This document shows, one piece after another, positions 28,021 through 37,800 of a DNA stretch of 64,000 nucleotides. Origin of the DNA: JBKBIP01 sp046297495 (GTDB taxonomy: Bacteria > Planctomycetota > Planctomycetia > Gemmatales > Gemmataceae); NCBI GenBank assembly GCA_046297495.1, contig JBKBIP010000010.1, positions 106,982 to 170,981 of the forward strand, written 5' to 3'. The translations under genes were made by a program, and so were the position numbers. The stretch's first letter is position 1. Every line of letters starts with the position of its first letter. The notes under the pieces were generated by a model. It searched no databases, was not told the origin of the DNA, and was given only the letters and a program-made list of their open reading frames with translations.

Positions 28021-29640
28021 TTAGTACATGTCATCCATGCCACCGGCGGGCTTCTTTTCTTCCTTGGGTAGCTCGGCGACCAAGGCGTCGCTGGTCAAGA
28101 GCAGGGTGGCCACGCTGGCGGCGTTTTGCAACGCGCTGCGGACTACCTTGGTCGGATCGATGATCCCTTCCTTGACCATGTCACAATAGGTGTCGCGGCG
28201 GGCGTCGTAGCCGTAATTCTGCGTCTTATTTTCGAGCACTTTGTTGGCCACGACGGCGCCGTCGGCGCCGGCGTTCTCGACGATCTGCATGATCGGCGCC
28301 TTGCAGGCCCGCACGACGATGTTGAAGCCCACTTCCTCATCATGCGTCAGCCCTTCCGGCTTGACTCCTTCGCTGGCCCGCAGCAAAGCCACGCCGCCGC
28401 CGGGGAGGATGCCTTCCTGGTTGGCGGCGCGGGTGGCATGCATGGCGTCCTCGACGCGCATCTTCTTTTCCTTCATTTCCGTCTCGGTGGCGGCGCCGAC
28501 GTTGATCTTGGCCACGCCCCCCGACAGCTTGGCGATGCGCTCGCTCAACTTCTCGCGGTCATAGTCGCTGGTCGATTTTTCCAGCTCGCGTTGGATGAGC
28601 TGAATCCGGCCCTGAATGTCGGCTTTCTTGCCCGCTCCTTCGATGATGGTGGTGTTATCCTTGTCGATCTTGACCTTCTTGGCTTTGCCCAATTGACTGA
28701 GTTGCACGCTTTCCAGCTGAATGCCCAGGTCCTCGAAGATCGCTTGGCCACCGGTCAGAATGGCAATGTCTTCCAACATGGCCTTGCGGCGGTCGCCGTA
28801 GCCAGGGGCCTTGACGGCGGCGCATTTGAACGTGCCCCGAATGCGATTAACCACCAAGGTAGCCAACGCTTCCCCTTCGACTTCCTCGGCGATGATCAGG
28901 ATGGGTTTGCCAGCGTTGACGACCTTTTCCAGAACCGGAATGAGGTCCTTGTTGCTGGAGATTTTCTTTTCGTAGATGAGGATGAAGGGATCTTCCAGCT
29001 CGCATTCCATCTTCTGCAAATCGGTGACGAAATACGGCGAGAGGTAGCCGCGGTCGAATTGCATCCCTTCCACGAACTCCGTGGTGGTTTCCAGGGTCTT
29101 GCCTTCCTCGACGGTGATGACGCCATCCTTGCCGACTTTCTTCATCGCCTCGGCGATGCGGCGGCCGATTTCCGCGTCGCCATTAGCGGCCACGGTGGCG
29201 ACCGATTCCAGATCTTTCTCATCCTTGACGGGAATGCTCATCTTGGTGAGCTTGGCGACGATCTCCTCAACCGCTTTTTCGATGCCCCGTTTCATGAGCA
29301 TGGGGTTGACGCCGGACACGACGGCCCGCAAGCCTTCGTTGAAGATGGCCTCGGCTAAGACAGTGGCGGTGGTGGTGCCGTCGCCGGCCACGTCGCTGGT
29401 CTTGGAAGCGACTTCCTTGACCATGCGCGCGCCCATGTTCTCGAACTTATCTTCCAGCTCGATCTCGCGGGCCACGGTGACGCCGTCCTTGGTGACGGTG
29501 GGGGAACCGAAGCTCTTTTGCAAAATGACGTTGCGTCCCTTCGGCCCCAACGTGACCTTGACGGCCCGTGCCAGTTTGGCGATGCCCCGACGGATGGTTT
29601 CCCGCGCTTCTTGATCGAATGCGATTTGCTTGGCGGCCAT
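28021..29640 (-). CDS. groEL: Chaperonin GroEL (60 kDa)
   Basis: This 539-residue protein is full-length GroEL. The ATP-binding segment DVAGDGTTTATVLAEAI is near residue 86, the apical-domain GYLSPYFVTDLQKMECELED near 198, and GGGVALLRASE near 413. The C-terminus ends EEKKPAGGMDDMY, a shortened GGM tail closed by acidic residues. It forms the double-ring folding chamber with GroES. The ATG at 29640 has AGGGAGG just upstream. It follows groES by 149 bp. No CIRCE element (TTAGCACTC inverted repeat) was seen before the pair, so regulation by HrcA is not apparent. Confidence 0.98.
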   Translation of the reverse strand: MAAKQIAFDQEARETIRRGIAKLARAVKVTLGPKGRNVILQKSFGSPTVTKDGVTVAREIELEDKFENMGARMVKEVASKTSDVAGDGTTTATVLAEAIFNEGLRAVVSGVNPMLMKRGIEKAVEEIVAKLTKMSIPVKDEKDLESVATVAANGDAEIGRRIAEAMKKVGKDGVITVEEGKTLETTTEFVEGMQFDRGYLSPYFVTDLQKMECELEDPFILIYEKKISSNKDLIPVLEKVVNAGKPILIIAEEVEGEALATLVVNRIRGTFKCAAVKAPGYGDRRKAMLEDIAILTGGQAIFEDLGIQLESVQLSQLGKAKKVKIDKDNTTIIEGAGKKADIQGRIQLIQRELEKSTSDYDREKLSERIAKLSGGVAKINVGAATETEMKEKKMRVEDAMHATRAANQEGILPGGGVALLRASEGVKPEGLTHDEEVGFNIVVRACKAPIMQIVENAGADGAVVANKVLENKTQNYGYDARRDTYCDMVKEGIIDPTKVVRSALQNAASVATLLLTSDALVAELPKEEKKPAGGMDDMY

Positions 29641-29726
29641 GCTGCCTCCCTATCAATGTTACATGGTTGAGTTGTTGGTCTGAACGATTATTGTTTTGGG
29701 AATCCACTGGCGTCCGCGCGAACTAC

Positions 29727-29747
29727 CGCTTTCCCGCGCGAAACGAT
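29727..29747. repeat. Copy of dispersed motif CGCTTTCCCGCGC + AAACGAT
   Basis: This copy lies in the gap between groES and groEL. It matches 21100-21120 at 20 of 21 bases. Confidence 0.55.
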
Positions 29748-29789
29748 GAATCATCCGAATAGTTCCTCTCCCCGGCGGAGATCGTGGTC

Positions 29790-30083
29790 TCAGTCCACGA
29801 CGGCCAAAATGTCATCCTCCCGCATGATGAGGAGGTTGTCGCCGGTCGTGCTTTCCTTGAATTCGTCCCCCGCCCAAGCGGTGAACAGCACCACGTCCCC
29901 TTTTTTGACTTGCAAGCCCCGGCGCGAGCCATCCTTGAGCAACCGCCCAGGGCCGACTTCAAGCACCGTGCCGCGCTGCGGCTTGTTTTTAGCCGTGTCG
30001 GGAAGCACGATGCCCCCCGCCGTTTTTTCTTCCGCTTCCTCGCGGCGAACGACCACGCGATCACCGATGGGTTTCACTTTCAT
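29790..30083 (-). CDS. groES: Co-chaperonin GroES (10 kDa)
   Basis: The product has 97 residues: MKVKPIGDRVVVRREEAEEK, then the mobile loop TAGGIVLPDTAKNKPQRG and the C-terminal DNLLIMREDDILAVVD. It is the heptameric lid of the GroEL chamber. The ATG at 30083 has AAGGAG eight bases upstream; the frame extends further upstream but that part is not family-like. groEL follows on the same strand. Confidence 0.97.
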   Translation of the reverse strand: MKVKPIGDRVVVRREEAEEKTAGGIVLPDTAKNKPQRGTVLEVGPGRLLKDGSRRGLQVKKGDVVLFTAWAGDEFKESTTGDNLLIMREDDILAVVD

Positions 30084-30386
30084 TCCGTTACTCCTTGGCG
30101 CTGGGGGTATGCAGGTTCTCCGATGTTTTTCCAAACAGACATCTCGGCGTGTAGCAAGTTTTGTGCCTTTGCCACGAATCAAATGTAAATCCTGATAAAA
30201 CAATAAGTTATGATCATCGAAGAAACCGCAATCCGCGGCGGTTCTGCCAAGTTTGCACGTGGGGACGGGATGCAACCTGTCGGAATGGCAGTCGCCAGGG
30301 GCGGAAACGGCATCCGTACCAGCCGGGATGCCCCGTGCCATTGGCTATTGGGACGCATGGGATAAACTGATGGTAAGGAGCAAGCG
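30084..30386. other. Divergent intergenic region between groES and hemW
   Basis: This 303-bp stretch should contain the promoters of both genes. It has an AT-rich core near 30180-30215 and a small inverted repeat (AACCGC with GCGGTT, 30224-30243). I see no CIRCE element and no fully convincing promoter pair. Confidence 0.45.
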
Positions 30387-31544
30387 ATGCACCTTCCGCC
30401 ATCTCCCCCTTGGCTTTATCCCCGCGCCGCCTACGTTCATGTTCCCTTCTGCGCTCATCAGTGCGGCTACTGCGACTTCGCCGTCGCGGTGGGGCAGGAT
30501 CAGCAAATTGATGCCTACCTGGACGCGCTGGCGATGGAACTGGCCACGTTGGGGCGGCCGCGCGCGGTGCGGACGTTGTTCATTGGCGGCGGGACGCCAT
30601 CGCACTTGGATGTCCGGCAACTGGAGCGTTTATTGACGATGCTACATCACTGGCTGCCGGTGCGGGGACAGGTGGCGGAGAGCGAATTTTCCCTGGAAGC
30701 CAATCCCGATAGCCTGGACGCCGACAAGATCGCGCTTTTGGCCGAGCGTGGCGTGACGCGCGTCAGCTTGGGGGCGCAGTCGTTTCAGCCGGACGTGTTG
30801 CGCGTCTTGGAACGCCAACATCGGGCCGAGGAGGTAGCGGTGGTCGTGGAGCAGTTGAAACGAAAAATCCCCTTCGTCTCGCTCGATTTGATCTTCGGCG
30901 TGCCGGGGCAAACGCTGGCCGCTTGGGACCGCGACTTACGGCACGCGCTGGCGTTGGCGCCGGATCATCTTTCGACTTACGGCCTGACCTTCGAGAAGGG
31001 GACCCGGCTGTGGAAGCAACGGCAGCGCGGCGAACTGCGTCCCCTCGAAGAAGACACGGAATTAGCTCAATATCGACATGCGATGGACACGCTGCAAGCG
31101 GCGGGCTTTGAGCATTACGAAATCTCCAACTTCGCCCAGCCTGGCTGCCGTAGCCGGCACAACCAAGTCTATTGGGCCAATCACGCCTATTGGGGCTTCG
31201 GCGTCGGAGCGGCCCGTTATGTCCACGGCTGCCGACAACTGAACACGCGCAGCTTGTCCACGTATCTCAATAAGGTGCTCACCGGGGAATCCCCGGTCTT
31301 CCAATCCGAGACGTTGCCGCCAAAGGAGCGAGCGCGCGAAACCATCGCCGTGCAGCTCCGCCGCGCCGACGGCATCGAACGCCGAGCCTTTCGGGAGCAA
31401 ACCGGCTATGATGTCGATACGCTCGTTGGGCCGAAGATCGCGGAATTGCAGGAATTGGGCTTGCTGGACGATGACGGCCGCCGGATATGTTTGACACGCC
31501 CAGGCAAATGCGTGGCCGATGCGGTGATCATGCGCTTGATGTGA
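30387..31544 (+). CDS. hemW: Radical SAM heme chaperone HemW
   Basis: This 385-residue protein has the CxxxCxxC cluster in VPFCAHQCGYCDFAV near residue 22, the GGGTPSHLD motif and ANPDSLDADKIALLAERGV with VSLGAQSF. It ends with the HemW-type winged C-terminal domain. Members were long annotated as coproporphyrinogen III oxidase, but HemW is a heme chaperone. The fourth cysteine pattern of true HemN is not seen, which favours HemW. The ATG at 30387 is preceded by AAGGAG at good spacing. Confidence 0.92.
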   Translation: MHLPPSPPWLYPRAAYVHVPFCAHQCGYCDFAVAVGQDQQIDAYLDALAMELATLGRPRAVRTLFIGGGTPSHLDVRQLERLLTMLHHWLPVRGQVAESEFSLEANPDSLDADKIALLAERGVTRVSLGAQSFQPDVLRVLERQHRAEEVAVVVEQLKRKIPFVSLDLIFGVPGQTLAAWDRDLRHALALAPDHLSTYGLTFEKGTRLWKQRQRGELRPLEEDTELAQYRHAMDTLQAAGFEHYEISNFAQPGCRSRHNQVYWANHAYWGFGVGAARYVHGCRQLNTRSLSTYLNKVLTGESPVFQSETLPPKERARETIAVQLRRADGIERRAFREQTGYDVDTLVGPKIAELQELGLLDDDGRRICLTRPGKCVADAVIMRLM

Positions 31545-31614
31545 AAGATTCGCTTGGCGGAAAGAGGGACTTGGGGGAGAATGGCGGATGTTGGATTGCC
31601 TGTTTTGTTGATTC

Positions 31615-31653
31615 ATCGTTTCGCGCACGGAATGAAGAATCCACGCGAAACGA
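31615..31653. repeat. Inverted repeat related to the dispersed CGTTTCGCG motif
   Basis: TCGTTTCGCG (31616-31625) is matched by CGCGAAACGA (31644-31653). ATCGTTTCGCGC is shared with the motif copy at 29727. It lies between hemW and the aldo/keto reductase gene. Confidence 0.5.
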
Positions 31654-31695
31654 CCCATTACGCTTTGTGGTTGATTAACACGAAAGGGCTTCACC

Positions 31696-32715
31696 ATGAT
31701 GCACGAACCCAACACACGGCGGGACTTTCTGCAAACCAGCCTGGCCGGGGCGGCGGCGCTGGGGTTATCGGCGGCGGTCGGCGCGGACGACGCCGCCGGC
31801 AAGGGGCTGGCCATGCGGCCGCTGGGCAAGACCGGCGTGAAGGTGTCGCTGATTTGCCTGGGGGGCTGGCACATCGGCTCGGTCAAGGATGACAACGAAG
31901 CCGTCAAGATCATGCACGCCGCCATCGACGAGGGCTTGACGTTCTTTGACAACGCCTGGGACTATCACGACGGCCACAGCGAGGACATCATGGGCAAGGC
32001 CCTGGCCAGCGGCGGTCGGCGGCAAAAGGTCTTCCTCATGACCAAGAACTGCGCCCGCGACGCCAAGGGGAGCCGAGAACATCTCGAAGATAGCTTGCGC
32101 CGCTTGCGCACCGATTATCTCGATCTGTGGCAATTTCACGAAATCAACTACGACAACGACCCCGATTGGATCATGGAGCGCGGCGTCTTGTCCGAGGCCC
32201 TTAAGGCGCAAAAGGAAGGCAAAGTCCGCTTCATCGGCTTCACCGGCCACAAGTCGCCGCACATCCACCTGAAGCTGCTCACGCGCCATCAATGGGACAC
32301 GGTGCAGATGCCGATCAATGCTTGCGATTACTTTTATCGCAGCTTCGTGCATGAGGTGGTGCCGGAAGCCAACCAACGCGGCATCGGCATCATCGGCATG
32401 AAAAGCCTGGGGGGCGGCCGGGACCATCAGGGCCGGTTGCCGACGCACCACGTTTGCACCACGCAAGAGGCCCGTTACTATGCCTTGAGCCAACCGATTG
32501 CCAGTTTGTGCGTTGGGATTGACAGTATGGAGGTGCTCCAGCAAGACCTCGCCATGGCCCGCGCCTTCAAGCCGCTCAGCCAGGAAGAGATGAATCGCAT
32601 CCTGGCCAAGGTCAAACCCCACGCCGGCGACGGCCGCCATGAACACTTCAAATCGACCCAGGTGTTCGACGGCCCCTATCATCGCAAACAACATGGCTTT
32701 GCAACCGATGCGTGA
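31696..32715 (+). CDS. Tat-exported aldo/keto reductase
   Basis: The product has 339 residues. A twin-arginine signal (RRDFLQTSLAGAAALGLSAA) precedes the aldo/keto reductase barrel. The catalytic tetrad can be placed in FFDNAWDYHDGHSED (Asp and Tyr), VFLMTKNC (Lys) and LDLWQFHEI (His). The cofactor segment near the C-terminus (SLCVGIDSMEVLQQDLAMA) fits the family. NAD(P)H-dependent reduction or oxidation of a carbonyl substrate is expected, with export across the cytoplasmic membrane; the substrate is unknown. The ATG at 31696 has AAAGGG upstream, and a second ATG follows at once. Confidence 0.9.
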   Translation: MMHEPNTRRDFLQTSLAGAAALGLSAAVGADDAAGKGLAMRPLGKTGVKVSLICLGGWHIGSVKDDNEAVKIMHAAIDEGLTFFDNAWDYHDGHSEDIMGKALASGGRRQKVFLMTKNCARDAKGSREHLEDSLRRLRTDYLDLWQFHEINYDNDPDWIMERGVLSEALKAQKEGKVRFIGFTGHKSPHIHLKLLTRHQWDTVQMPINACDYFYRSFVHEVVPEANQRGIGIIGMKSLGGGRDHQGRLPTHHVCTTQEARYYALSQPIASLCVGIDSMEVLQQDLAMARAFKPLSQEEMNRILAKVKPHAGDGRHEHFKSTQVFDGPYHRKQHGFATDA

Positions 32716-33029
32716 GGATCGCGGTAGTTCGCGGAAGAAACGAGAACGGATTTAGACTTCACGTAGTTCGACTGGCGGTTCCCTGCTCGTTCTTGGGCTG
32801 TTGCCTGAGAACGAGCAGAAGATGGCCAATAATCATGGGGAGCGGTTGGTGGGAATCGAATGTTTGAATGGGGGTTTACGAATCGACCGCGCAGACCTCT
32901 GAGCCGTCTTACTTCAACGGCGGAATGCCACCAAGGCGCAGGATGGATCGATTCGCGCACGTGGAAAAGGAGCGAGCGCGAAACAATGAAGTTCGGAAGA
33001 TCGAAGCCACTCCCTCCCCTGCTTTCCAG
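32716..33029. other. Convergent intergenic region after the aldo/keto reductase gene
   Basis: No gene is supported in these 314 bp. They contain the hairpin at 32783-32818 and scraps of the dispersed CGCGAAAC-type motif near 32950-32985. The segment GCGGTAGTTCGCG at 32730 is also found, reverse-complemented, beside the motif copy before groEL. Confidence 0.5.
32783..32818. terminator. Hairpin CTGCTCGTTCT...AGAACGAGCAG
   Basis: A perfect 11-bp stem encloses a 14-base loop about 70 bases after the aldo/keto reductase stop. It belongs to the CGTTCC/GGAACG repeat family also seen at 17247 and may serve as a terminator. Confidence 0.55.
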
Positions 33030-33890
33030 TCATTGCGTGCCAAACACCTCATTCAACGCCTGGCGCATGACTAGTGGGTTTGGATCGCGGCCGGCCCAAA
33101 GGCGAATGCCGATCACTCCTTGGTTGACCAACATGCCCAAACCATCCAAGGTCCGGCAGCCGCGTTGCTCGGCCGCTTGCAATAAGCGCGTGTGTGGCGG
33201 ATTGGGAATAACATCGCAGACCAACATGGACGGTTGCAACGACTCGACGCGAATGGGAACGCGGGCGTCTACGTCGGGGAACAGACCGATGGAGGTGGCG
33301 TTGATGATGATATGGGTATCCGCTGGTATGACATAGTCACTATGCCAAGGGACCAATGCAACCTTGCCGGGGGCGAGGTCGGCGAGCCGTTGGAGCAGCT
33401 CCTCACCGCGCTGGAGATCACGATTAACGACGGTGATGAACCCCGCGCCCGCGTTTAGCAGCTCGACGCCGATGGCTCGCGCCGCGCCGCCCGCGCCCAG
33501 GAGCACCACCCGTTGGCCCCTCACCGGGCCAAGCGCCGTTACCGATTGCAGAAAGCCCTTGCCGTCGGTATTCTCCCCCAACAGCCGGTGCCCCTGCCGA
33601 ACGATGCAGTTGACGGCGCCGATGGCTTGGGCCGTGGGAGTGAGTTCATCCAAATGGGGCATGACCGCCACCTTATGGGGAAGGGTGCAGTTGGCGCCGC
33701 GGAAGCCCATGGCTCTCAGGCCGCGGATGGCGTCCGCCAGCCCTTCGGGGGCCACCTCGATGGTGAGATAGCGCCAGTCCAGCCCCATGTCGCGAAAGGC
33801 GGCCTCGATCATGGCCTGAGTCGGGTTCTCCGCCACGGGCTGGCCGAAACAGGCGAACAATTCCGTCTGAAACACGCGCGGCGCCGGCAT
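33030..33890 (-). CDS. aroE: Shikimate dehydrogenase
   Basis: This 286-residue enzyme reduces 3-dehydroshikimate with NADPH in aromatic amino-acid synthesis. The substrate domain has GANCTLPHKVAVMPHLDEL with the catalytic Lys, and GENTDGKGFLQSV. The cofactor domain has VVLLGAGGAARAIGVEL (near residue 128), and VNRDLQRGEEL carries the Asn-Arg pair for NADP. The start MPAPRVFQ at 33890 has TTGGGAG upstream; a TTG at 33905 overlaps that site and is rejected. No other aromatic pathway gene lies nearby. Confidence 0.95.
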   Translation of the reverse strand: MPAPRVFQTELFACFGQPVAENPTQAMIEAAFRDMGLDWRYLTIEVAPEGLADAIRGLRAMGFRGANCTLPHKVAVMPHLDELTPTAQAIGAVNCIVRQGHRLLGENTDGKGFLQSVTALGPVRGQRVVLLGAGGAARAIGVELLNAGAGFITVVNRDLQRGEELLQRLADLAPGKVALVPWHSDYVIPADTHIIINATSIGLFPDVDARVPIRVESLQPSMLVCDVIPNPPHTRLLQAAEQRGCRTLDGLGMLVNQGVIGIRLWAGRDPNPLVMRQALNEVFGTQ

Positions 33891-34052
33891 GATGCGATCT
33901 CCCAAGAAAGGTTGTCATTATTCCATGTCGGAAACGCCGATCCATGATTTTCCGAATATGATGTCGATATGGTAAGGAAGTGGGTGGCCGGCGGCGCGCG
34001 GCTTCCCCAATTTTTTCTCCTTTCTGGCGAAGATTCCGCGTGTCGCCGTCCG

Positions 34053-34058
34053 TATAAT
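34053..34058 (+). promoter_or_regulatory. -10 element TATAAT before the sigma-like gene
   Basis: A consensus TATAAT lies 43 bases upstream of the ATG at 34102. The -35 region at the right distance does not match well, so only the -10 is claimed. Confidence 0.45.
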
Positions 34059-34101
34059 CTAGTGTGGGACATATTCGGCCTCGAACGGGAAGAGAAAGTC
34101 G

Positions 34102-34710
34102 ATGAAATCACCTCCAGCCACGAAGTCGCAACGGCGTCCGGTCTTGATGGCGATGGTGTTGGGGACGGCCCTAACCACGCTCGGCTCACCGGCCAACGCG
34201 GCGCCTGCGCTCAGCGATGCCGCTACGCAACAAGCCATCACCGCCATTAGTAAATACTGCACCGTCTGCTGGCGGAACGCTCGCCTGCACCCGGATTGTT
34301 GGACCGATTGTACGCAGGAGGTCTTCTCCCGCCTGCTGGAACGGCTGCCCCCCGACGCCTGGAGTTTGGCCCTACGGCATGAAGGGGACGAACGCAAGGA
34401 ATTGCAGCGGGCCGTTGATGCCGTCAAGAAGCGCACCCAGCGCGCCCGCCAATGGGGAGCGAACGGCATTGAAACTTACGCCGACCGCCAAGACAACCAC
34501 CGCCGCCAAGTCGCCGAGGACCTGGCCTTGGTGCGGCAAGTCGCCGAGCAGCGCCTCAGCCCGCGCCAGCAACGCATCCTGGCCCTGAGCTTCGACGGCT
34601 GGTCCGTGCAAGACATCGCCGCCGAGCTGCGCACTCCCCCCGAACGTGTCAGCGACGAAAAGTACAAAGCCATCCGCAAGCTGCAAGAGGAATTGGCAGA
34701 GCGGAATTGA
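34102..34710 (+). CDS. Sigma-70-family-like protein with hydrophobic N-terminus
   Basis: The product has 202 residues. Residues about 40-90 resemble sigma region 2 (ISKYCTVCWRNARLHPDCWTDC then TQEVFSRLLERL). Residues about 150-200 resemble region 4 with a helix-turn-helix (LSPRQQRILALSFDGWSVQD and the following AAELRTPPERVSDEK). The first 35 residues (RRPVLMAMVLGTALTTLGS and PANAAPA) look like a signal peptide or membrane anchor, which is odd for a sigma factor. It has extra cysteines in region 2. The gene ends opposite the WD40 kinase gene. It may be a planctomycete ECF-like factor; promoter recognition is unproven. Confidence 0.75.
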   Translation: MKSPPATKSQRRPVLMAMVLGTALTTLGSPANAAPALSDAATQQAITAISKYCTVCWRNARLHPDCWTDCTQEVFSRLLERLPPDAWSLALRHEGDERKELQRAVDAVKKRTQRARQWGANGIETYADRQDNHRRQVAEDLALVRQVAEQRLSPRQQRILALSFDGWSVQDIAAELRTPPERVSDEKYKAIRKLQEELAERN

Positions 34711-34875
34711 GGGGGATTCTCGAAGAATGCCAAGACGGCCCCCCTTGACGCCTGGGATTAGGATGCGTGACTATTAGGCGTCGAAGGGTTAGTATTTCTT
34801 TCCAATGATGCCATGTACATAGTTATTATTCTTCGGAAGCAAGAGCCGTATTGATAATCCGGCCCGGTGAGTAAC

Positions 34876-37800
34876 TCACTCCATCCGCAATTTGCCCACC
34901 GGCAGCGGCAGCTGTTCTTGGCTGGCGGTGGTGTTCCAGAGGCGGACGTGGCGGTCGAAGCTGCCGAGGAGGACGCCGTGACAGTCGGGAGCGAGCGCCA
35001 AGCAGGTCACGGGGCCGGTGTGGCGCAGCGTCTGACGCGGTTGGCCGGTGGCGACATCCCACAGCACCACCTCGCCCGACAGGCTCAGCTCCGGGCGCGG
35101 GTCGCCGCCGCCGGAGGCCAGCGTCTGGCCGTCGGCGGAGAAGACCAAAGAAGAGATGGCGGCGGCGTGGCCGCGCAAGGAGCGGAGATATTTGCCGGAG
35201 CGCAGGTCCATGAACCAGATGACGCGATCCACGCCAGCGGAGGCCAGCATGGTGCCGTCTGGGGAGATGGCCACGGCCCGAACGCCGGCTTGATGTTGGG
35301 TCCAGACAAACTGTTGGCGATGCGTAGTCACATCCCACAGCTGCACGATGCCGCGACTATCGCCGAAAGCCAGGAAGCGGCCGTCCGGCGAGAAGGTCAC
35401 GCACAACGCGCCGCTGGCGGCCCGAATGGTAGCGAGTTCCTTGCCATTAGTGACATTCCAGAGTTTCACGGTCCGGTCATCGCTGGCGGTGGCGAGCGTT
35501 CGGCCATCCGGGGCAAAGGCCACGGCATAGATACGATCGGCATGGCCGGTGAGCGTGGCTAATTCACGTTGAGTAGCGGTGTCCCAGAGCTTGACGGTCT
35601 GGTCGTCGCTGGCGGTGGCGATGAGCTTGCCATCCGGGGAGATCGTCACGGCGGTGATGCGGTTCGTATGCCATCGGAAAGTCTGGGTTACCTGGCCGGT
35701 GACGCGGTCGCCAAGCGTGACGGTGCCGTCGGCGCTGGCGGAAACCACTGTCCGGCCATCGGGGGACAGGGCCACGCCGCTCACCTCGGCCCCGTGACTC
35801 CATAAAGGGACTTGCGCCAATCCTGCTGCCGCCGCCCACAAGCGCACCGTGCCGTCGGCGCTGGCCGAAGCCAATAGCTGGCCAGAGGAAGCGAACGAGA
35901 GGGCGTGAATCCCCTTGTGATGCCCTTGCAACGCCCCCCGCTCCTGGCCGGTGACGGCATCCCACAGCTTGATGGTCCAATCGTCCATTCCGGTGGCCAA
36001 CGTCCGGCCATCGGGACTGAAGACCAGGGAACGCACGGCTTGACGACGACCGGGAACCGTGAAGCGGGCTTGTCCAACTCCCACGTCCCACAACTTGATC
36101 GTGCCTTCCTCATCGGCGGAAGCCAAGGTGCCGGAATTCGCAGGCGCGAACGCCAGCGTCAGCACCTTGCGCGTGTGTCCCATGAGTGTCGTTTTCTCCG
36201 CGTGCTTATCGAGGGACCAGAGTTTAATGGTTTCATCCGCCGAAGCGGATGCCAATAGCTGGCCATCATTGGCGAAGGCCAGCGCCGTCACGGTGTCCTC
36301 ATGCCCCGTCAACGCCTCCAGCTCTCGATTCGTGGCGACGTTCCACAAACGAATGTTGTGCTCATCACCTCCCGTGGCCAGGTACTGGCCATCGAGTGAC
36401 CAGGCAATGGCTTTGACCGCTCCCTGGTGCCGGCCCTTGAGCACCTGTTCTTCCTGGCCGGTCGTGGCGTTCCACAGGGTCACGGCGCCACTTTGTTCCA
36501 CCGTCGCCAGCAGCGCGCCATCGGGAGAGAACGCCAGGGCATTGACATGCAAGGGATCGCGTTGCAGGATCAGCGGCGGTTTGTCGGCGGTAAAGGGAAA
36601 CCAGAGCACGACTTTGCTGTCTTGCAACGCAGTGGCGATGCTTTGACCATCGGGTGAGAAAGTCATGGTTCCCCCCGGTCGCGTGGCGGCGGCGAGGGAC
36701 GTCCATTCTTGGGCCGGGTTCACGTCCCAGAGCTTGACGTTGCCCGTCTGATTGGCGCTACCGCTGACCAAGGTGTTGCCATCCGTGGTGAACGCCAAAC
36801 TCAAGACGGTGGCCGTGTGGCCGGGCAGCTTGGTGCGTTCCTCCCCCGTGGCTGGGTGCCAAAGGCGGATGGAACCATCACTGCTGCCGGTGGCCACGAT
36901 CTTGCCCGTCGGCGCAAACGCCACCGCGTAGATGGCGTTCAAGTGACCACGAATGACTTCACGGATCGACCGGTCGGCCACCTGCCACAGAATCAGCGCG
37001 CGATCGGTGCCGCCCGAAGCAATGGTATCTCCGCGCGGCGAGAAAGCCAGCGCGGTGACGCCGTCGGTGTGGCCGTCGAGCGGTTCACCGATTGGCTCCC
37101 CGGTGTCCAGATGCCACAAGCGGATGGAGCGGTCCTGGCTGGCTGATGCCAAGATGTCGTCCACGGGAGAGAAAGCCACCATCGTCACTGGCCCGCGATG
37201 TCCCTTCAAGGTGGCGCGAACCGTTTTCTGTTCCAGGTCCCACAGTTTCACCATGCTATCATTGCCGCCGCTGGCCAAGGTCTTGCCGTCCGGGGAAAAG
37301 GCCACGGTCTTGACCCAGCTGGCGTGATCTTTCAAGGTGGCCAGCTCCTTGCCCGTGGCCACGTTCCAGAGCTTGATGGTGGTATCCTCGCTGGCGCTGG
37401 CCAAAGTCTTGCCATCAGGGGCAAACGCCACGGCCAAGACCATGCGGTCGTGCCCTTTGAGCGTGTGCCGGGGTTGGCCGGTGACGGCATCCCAAAGGAT
37501 GACCGTCTCATCCCAGCTGCCAGTGGCCAGTGTTTGGCCATCCGATGACATGGCAACGGTACTGACGGGCTTGTCATGGCCGATTAACGTACCCCGTTCA
37601 CGCTGGCACAGGCGGTAGAGAAAAGCCCAGGTGAAATCGCGTAAATCCAGCGGGCAGCGGCTGGTGTCCTCCAGCAATTCTAGCCCGCGCCGTGGATCAC
37701 GCTGCCAAACGCCGGCCACTTGCGTCAATTGCAAGGCGTACAGACTGCGCCGCGAATGTTCGAGCTGTTCCTGGGCGAGACGGGCTTGGCGCTCGGCTTC

